A stretch of DNA of 7,913 bases from Paenibacillus sp. GTDB lineage: Bacteria > Bacillota > Bacilli > Paenibacillales > Paenibacillaceae. The translations under genes were made by a program, and so were the position numbers. How positions within the stretch are numbered: position 1 is the first letter of the stretch; each line of letters starts with the position of its first letter. The notes below the pieces were generated by a model. It saw only the letters and a program-made list of their open reading frames with translations, had not been told where the DNA came from and searched no databases. The stretch covers positions 1 through 7,913 of the forward strand of contig JAQSXN010000157.1 in NCBI GenBank assembly GCA_029256665.1, read 5' to 3'. Of this stretch, positions 5,684 to 7,913 are shown in pieces.

Positions 5684-7792
5684 ATGTCAAAACTACGCAA
5701 CCTTTCGCTTTCCGTCAAATTCAACCTCGTGATTTGGTTATGTCTCGTCCTCGTGCTTGGCTCCAACCTGTTCGTCAGCTTAAGCCAGCTAGAGCGGCTA
5801 AGCAAGGAAAAAGGCGAGTTGGAAGCCCAGAACGCCGGCGTGCAATATGCCACGGACTTGCAAAAGCGGATGTCGGAGATGAACGCCACGCTGAAGTCGT
5901 TCGCGGAGCTCCTGAAGCACTCGCGCGCGGACCTATCCTACTCGAGGGAAAAGACGGTGGAGCTTCTGCGCAATATGCTGGAAATCCGCGACGATATGTT
6001 CGCGATGTATACGCTATGGGAGCCCAATGCGTTTGACGGCAACGATGCCGCCAACCGCGGCAAAGCCGCTTACGACGACGCCACCGGTCGTTTCGTCCCT
6101 TATTTGGTCAAAGGCGCGAACGGCATCATCATGGAGCCGCTTGTCGATTACGAGACGTCGGGAGCCGGAGACTACTATTTGCAGCCCAAAGCGAGCAAGA
6201 AGCTTACGTATATCGATCCCTATATGTATAAGGCTGCCGGAGTCGATACGCAAATCATGTCGATCGTTCAGCCTATCCTGGACAACGGCAACAACTTCTT
6301 GGGGATTATAGGCATCGATCTATCGCTTGAGAAGATGCAAGAGGAAGCGGTTCCGTATACGCCCATGAATGGATACGTCTCATTGGTAACGGAGAACGGC
6401 ACCTATGTCGCCAATCCCAACGACCCGGCGTCCGTCATGCAGCCGTACGGAGACAGTTCGGAGAAGGAAAACTTATGGCAGCAAGTCAAAGCAGGGAAAA
6501 CGTTGTCGGGGTACACGCATAATTCCAACGGAGACTTCGTCCTGCGGACGTTCGAGCCCGTTGCATTGCCAGGCTCCGAACAGACATGGTACGCCGTCTC
6601 GTCCATCGATCGAAACGAGATTATGGCGAACTACTATGAAGCGCGCGACTCGGCTTACGCTGCGTCGATCGCAGGCATCCTTCTGTTGGCGGTATTAATC
6701 ACGATCATGGTGCGGTTCATGGTTACGCGTCCGCTCCGGACGCTGGCCGGCAAGCTGCAGCTCATGGCGCAGGGCGACCTCACGCAGCAAATGGCCGTTA
6801 AATCCGGCGATGAAATCGGCATTATGAGCGGCTACTTTAACGTAATGACCGAAAAGCTGAGAGACATGTTCCGCCTCGTCTCCGACTTGTCCATGGCCGT
6901 CGGCGCCACGTCGCAGCAGTTGACTGCAAGCGCGGAGCAGACCAGCCATGCCGCCCAGACCGTCGCGGAGTCGATCGGCAGGATCGCCGAAGGCGCGGCT
7001 AACCAGAACGAACAAGCGTTGGAGTCTTCGCTGGCGATGGACGAGATGGCGGCAGGCGCGGAGCGGATCGCCGGTTCTTCCTCATCCGTCTCCGCCTCGG
7101 CAGACGACGTAACGGAACAGACGCGTGCCGGCAGTCTGCAGCTTCAAGGCGCCGTTGCCGAGATGGAGGAAGTCGCCCGCTCCGTGCAAGAGACCGAAGC
7201 TTCGATAAGGCGTCTAGAGCACCGTTCGGTGCAGATCGGGGGCATTATCGACGTGATTGCCTCCATCAGCTCGCAGACCAATCTGCTCGCGCTTAACGCC
7301 GCCATCGAAGCCTCGCGCGTCGGCGAACATGGCCGCGGCTTCGCCGTCGTCGCCGCGGAGATTCGCAAGCTGGCGGATCAGACCCGCAAAGCCGCCGAAG
7401 AAGTGGGCAGTCTGGTCTCTGCCGTGCGCGAGGATACGGACAACGCCGCCCGTTCGATGTCGGCAGGCAACATTAAAGTTCGCAGCGGCTTATCCAGCAT
7501 CACGGATAGTCAAAGCCTCTTCAGCAACATTCTAACGGAGATGTCCTCCGTAGGCGTTCAAATTCAGGAAGTGTCCGCGGCAGCGGAGCAGATGTCCGCC
7601 GGCACGGAACAAATTTCGGGCAACGTCTCGCGGCTCTCCATCCTTGCGTCCGAGGCGGCCGCCAGCTCGCAGAGCGTCGCCGCCGCATCCGAGGAGCAGC
7701 TCGCATCCATGGAGGAAATATCCGCATCGTCCGCTCAACTAAGCAATATGGTCGAAGAGTTGCTCGAGCGGCTGGCCCAATTCAAAATATGA
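5684..7792 (+). CDS. Methyl-accepting chemotaxis protein with dCache sensor domain, 702 aa
   Basis: Transmembrane chemoreceptor that controls the CheA kinase through CheW. Order: short cytoplasmic N-terminus, helix 1 (about residues 12-33), extracellular double-Cache domain (about 35-322), helix 2 (about 325-347), HAMP (about 346-398, with Pro350 and the GDLT and DEIG motifs), then a long coiled-coil signalling domain. The sensor carries WEPNAFDGND (112-121), GRFVPYL (135-141), GDYYLQPK (162-169), DPYMYK (178-183) and GIIGIDLSL (207-215), typical of dCache_1 receptors. The R-x-x-WY pattern of amino-acid-binding members is not evident, so the ligand is unassigned. The hairpin tip is intact, from SSQTNLLALNAAIEAS to GEHGRGFAVVAAEIRKLA (about 529-563). 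Ala/Ser-rich segments with EE or EQ pairs near 635-643 and 669-679 look like methylation sites. There is no NWETF-type CheR tether at the C-terminus, which ends in QFKI. ATG 5684 is preferred over GTG 5675 by the spacing of AAGGAG. It is a single-gene unit with a SigD-like promoter and its own terminator. Confidence 0.95.
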   Translation: MSKLRNLSLSVKFNLVIWLCLVLVLGSNLFVSLSQLERLSKEKGELEAQNAGVQYATDLQKRMSEMNATLKSFAELLKHSRADLSYSREKTVELLRNMLEIRDDMFAMYTLWEPNAFDGNDAANRGKAAYDDATGRFVPYLVKGANGIIMEPLVDYETSGAGDYYLQPKASKKLTYIDPYMYKAAGVDTQIMSIVQPILDNGNNFLGIIGIDLSLEKMQEEAVPYTPMNGYVSLVTENGTYVANPNDPASVMQPYGDSSEKENLWQQVKAGKTLSGYTHNSNGDFVLRTFEPVALPGSEQTWYAVSSIDRNEIMANYYEARDSAYAASIAGILLLAVLITIMVRFMVTRPLRTLAGKLQLMAQGDLTQQMAVKSGDEIGIMSGYFNVMTEKLRDMFRLVSDLSMAVGATSQQLTASAEQTSHAAQTVAESIGRIAEGAANQNEQALESSLAMDEMAAGAERIAGSSSSVSASADDVTEQTRAGSLQLQGAVAEMEEVARSVQETEASIRRLEHRSVQIGGIIDVIASISSQTNLLALNAAIEASRVGEHGRGFAVVAAEIRKLADQTRKAAEEVGSLVSAVREDTDNAARSMSAGNIKVRSGLSSITDSQSLFSNILTEMSSVGVQIQEVSAAAEQMSAGTEQISGNVSRLSILASEAAASSQSVAAASEEQLASMEEISASSAQLSNMVEELLERLAQFKI

Positions 7793-7827
7793 GAAAACCT
7801 CTATCGAAAATGCTTATGTGGTAACAG

Positions 7828-7871
7828 TAAAGGCGGTGCCGGGGATAAGCTCCCCGGCACCGCCTTTATTT
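7828..7871 (+). terminator. Strong intrinsic terminator of the chemoreceptor gene
   Basis: TAAAGGCGGTGCCGGGG (7828-7844) pairs perfectly with its complement at 7852-7868 across a 7-base loop, a very GC-rich 17-bp stem, and is followed by TTT. It starts 35 bases past the stop codon. The minus-strand side has no good T tract, so the plus direction is favoured, though it may also serve a convergent gene. Confidence 0.88.
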
Positions 7872-7878
7872 CCGCCCC

Positions 7879-7913
7879 TTATTCGCGAACCGGGGAAATG
7901 GTTATTACGCTCT
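7879..7913 (-). CDS. Possible 3' end of a convergent gene (partial)
   Basis: One minus-strand frame enters from the right edge and would end in SVITISPVRE before TAA (7879-7881), 10 bases outside the terminator hairpin. Position and spacing fit a convergent gene, but eleven open codons are no proof and the product cannot be named. Confidence 0.2.
   Translation of the reverse strand, partial: SVITISPVRE

Overview
The window looks like chromosomal DNA from a motile, GC-rich member of the Bacillota, possibly the Paenibacillus/Cohnella group. The evidence is strong GGAGG-type Shine-Dalgarno sites before most genes, an SigD-like promoter before a chemoreceptor, and a signalling/transport cassette with the gene order of Bacillus subtilis lnrJKLMN (yfiJKLMN). 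The genus is a guess; the phylum-level call is firmer.

Layout: positions 1-194 hold no gene. They carry two tandem 52-bp repeat units (19-122) and a perfect-stem hairpin terminator (138-182). From 5458 down to 195, five minus-strand genes are tightly packed: a DesK/LnrJ-type sensor histidine kinase, a NarL/LuxR-type response regulator (4-base ATGA overlap), an ABC ATPase, and two different ABC-2 permeases (14-base gap, then a 1-base TGATG overlap). The only real gap inside the cluster (3559-3680) holds an intrinsic terminator, a probable promoter -10, and two near-identical 14-bp boxes 31 bp apart, suited to be response-regulator operators. A divergent intergenic region (5459-5683) holds a SigA-type promoter for the kinase operon and an SigD-type promoter for a plus-strand methyl-accepting chemotaxis protein (5684-7792). 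That gene ends at a strong hairpin terminator (7828-7868). The last 35 bases may be the 3' end of a convergent gene.

How the genes fit together: the kinase probably senses a membrane-active compound or membrane state through a six-helix membrane domain and phosphorylates the regulator at Asp54. The regulator then probably switches on the ATPase-permease-permease operon, whose product would be a heteromeric ABC-2 exporter. In B. subtilis the system of this order gives resistance to linearmycins and other polyenes; whether the substrate is the same here cannot be told from sequence. The chemoreceptor appears to be an independent transcription unit of the motility regulon.

No clearly new biological system was found. 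The best leads are the paired boxes overlapping a terminator and promoter before the ABC operon, and the 52-bp tandem repeat at the left edge.
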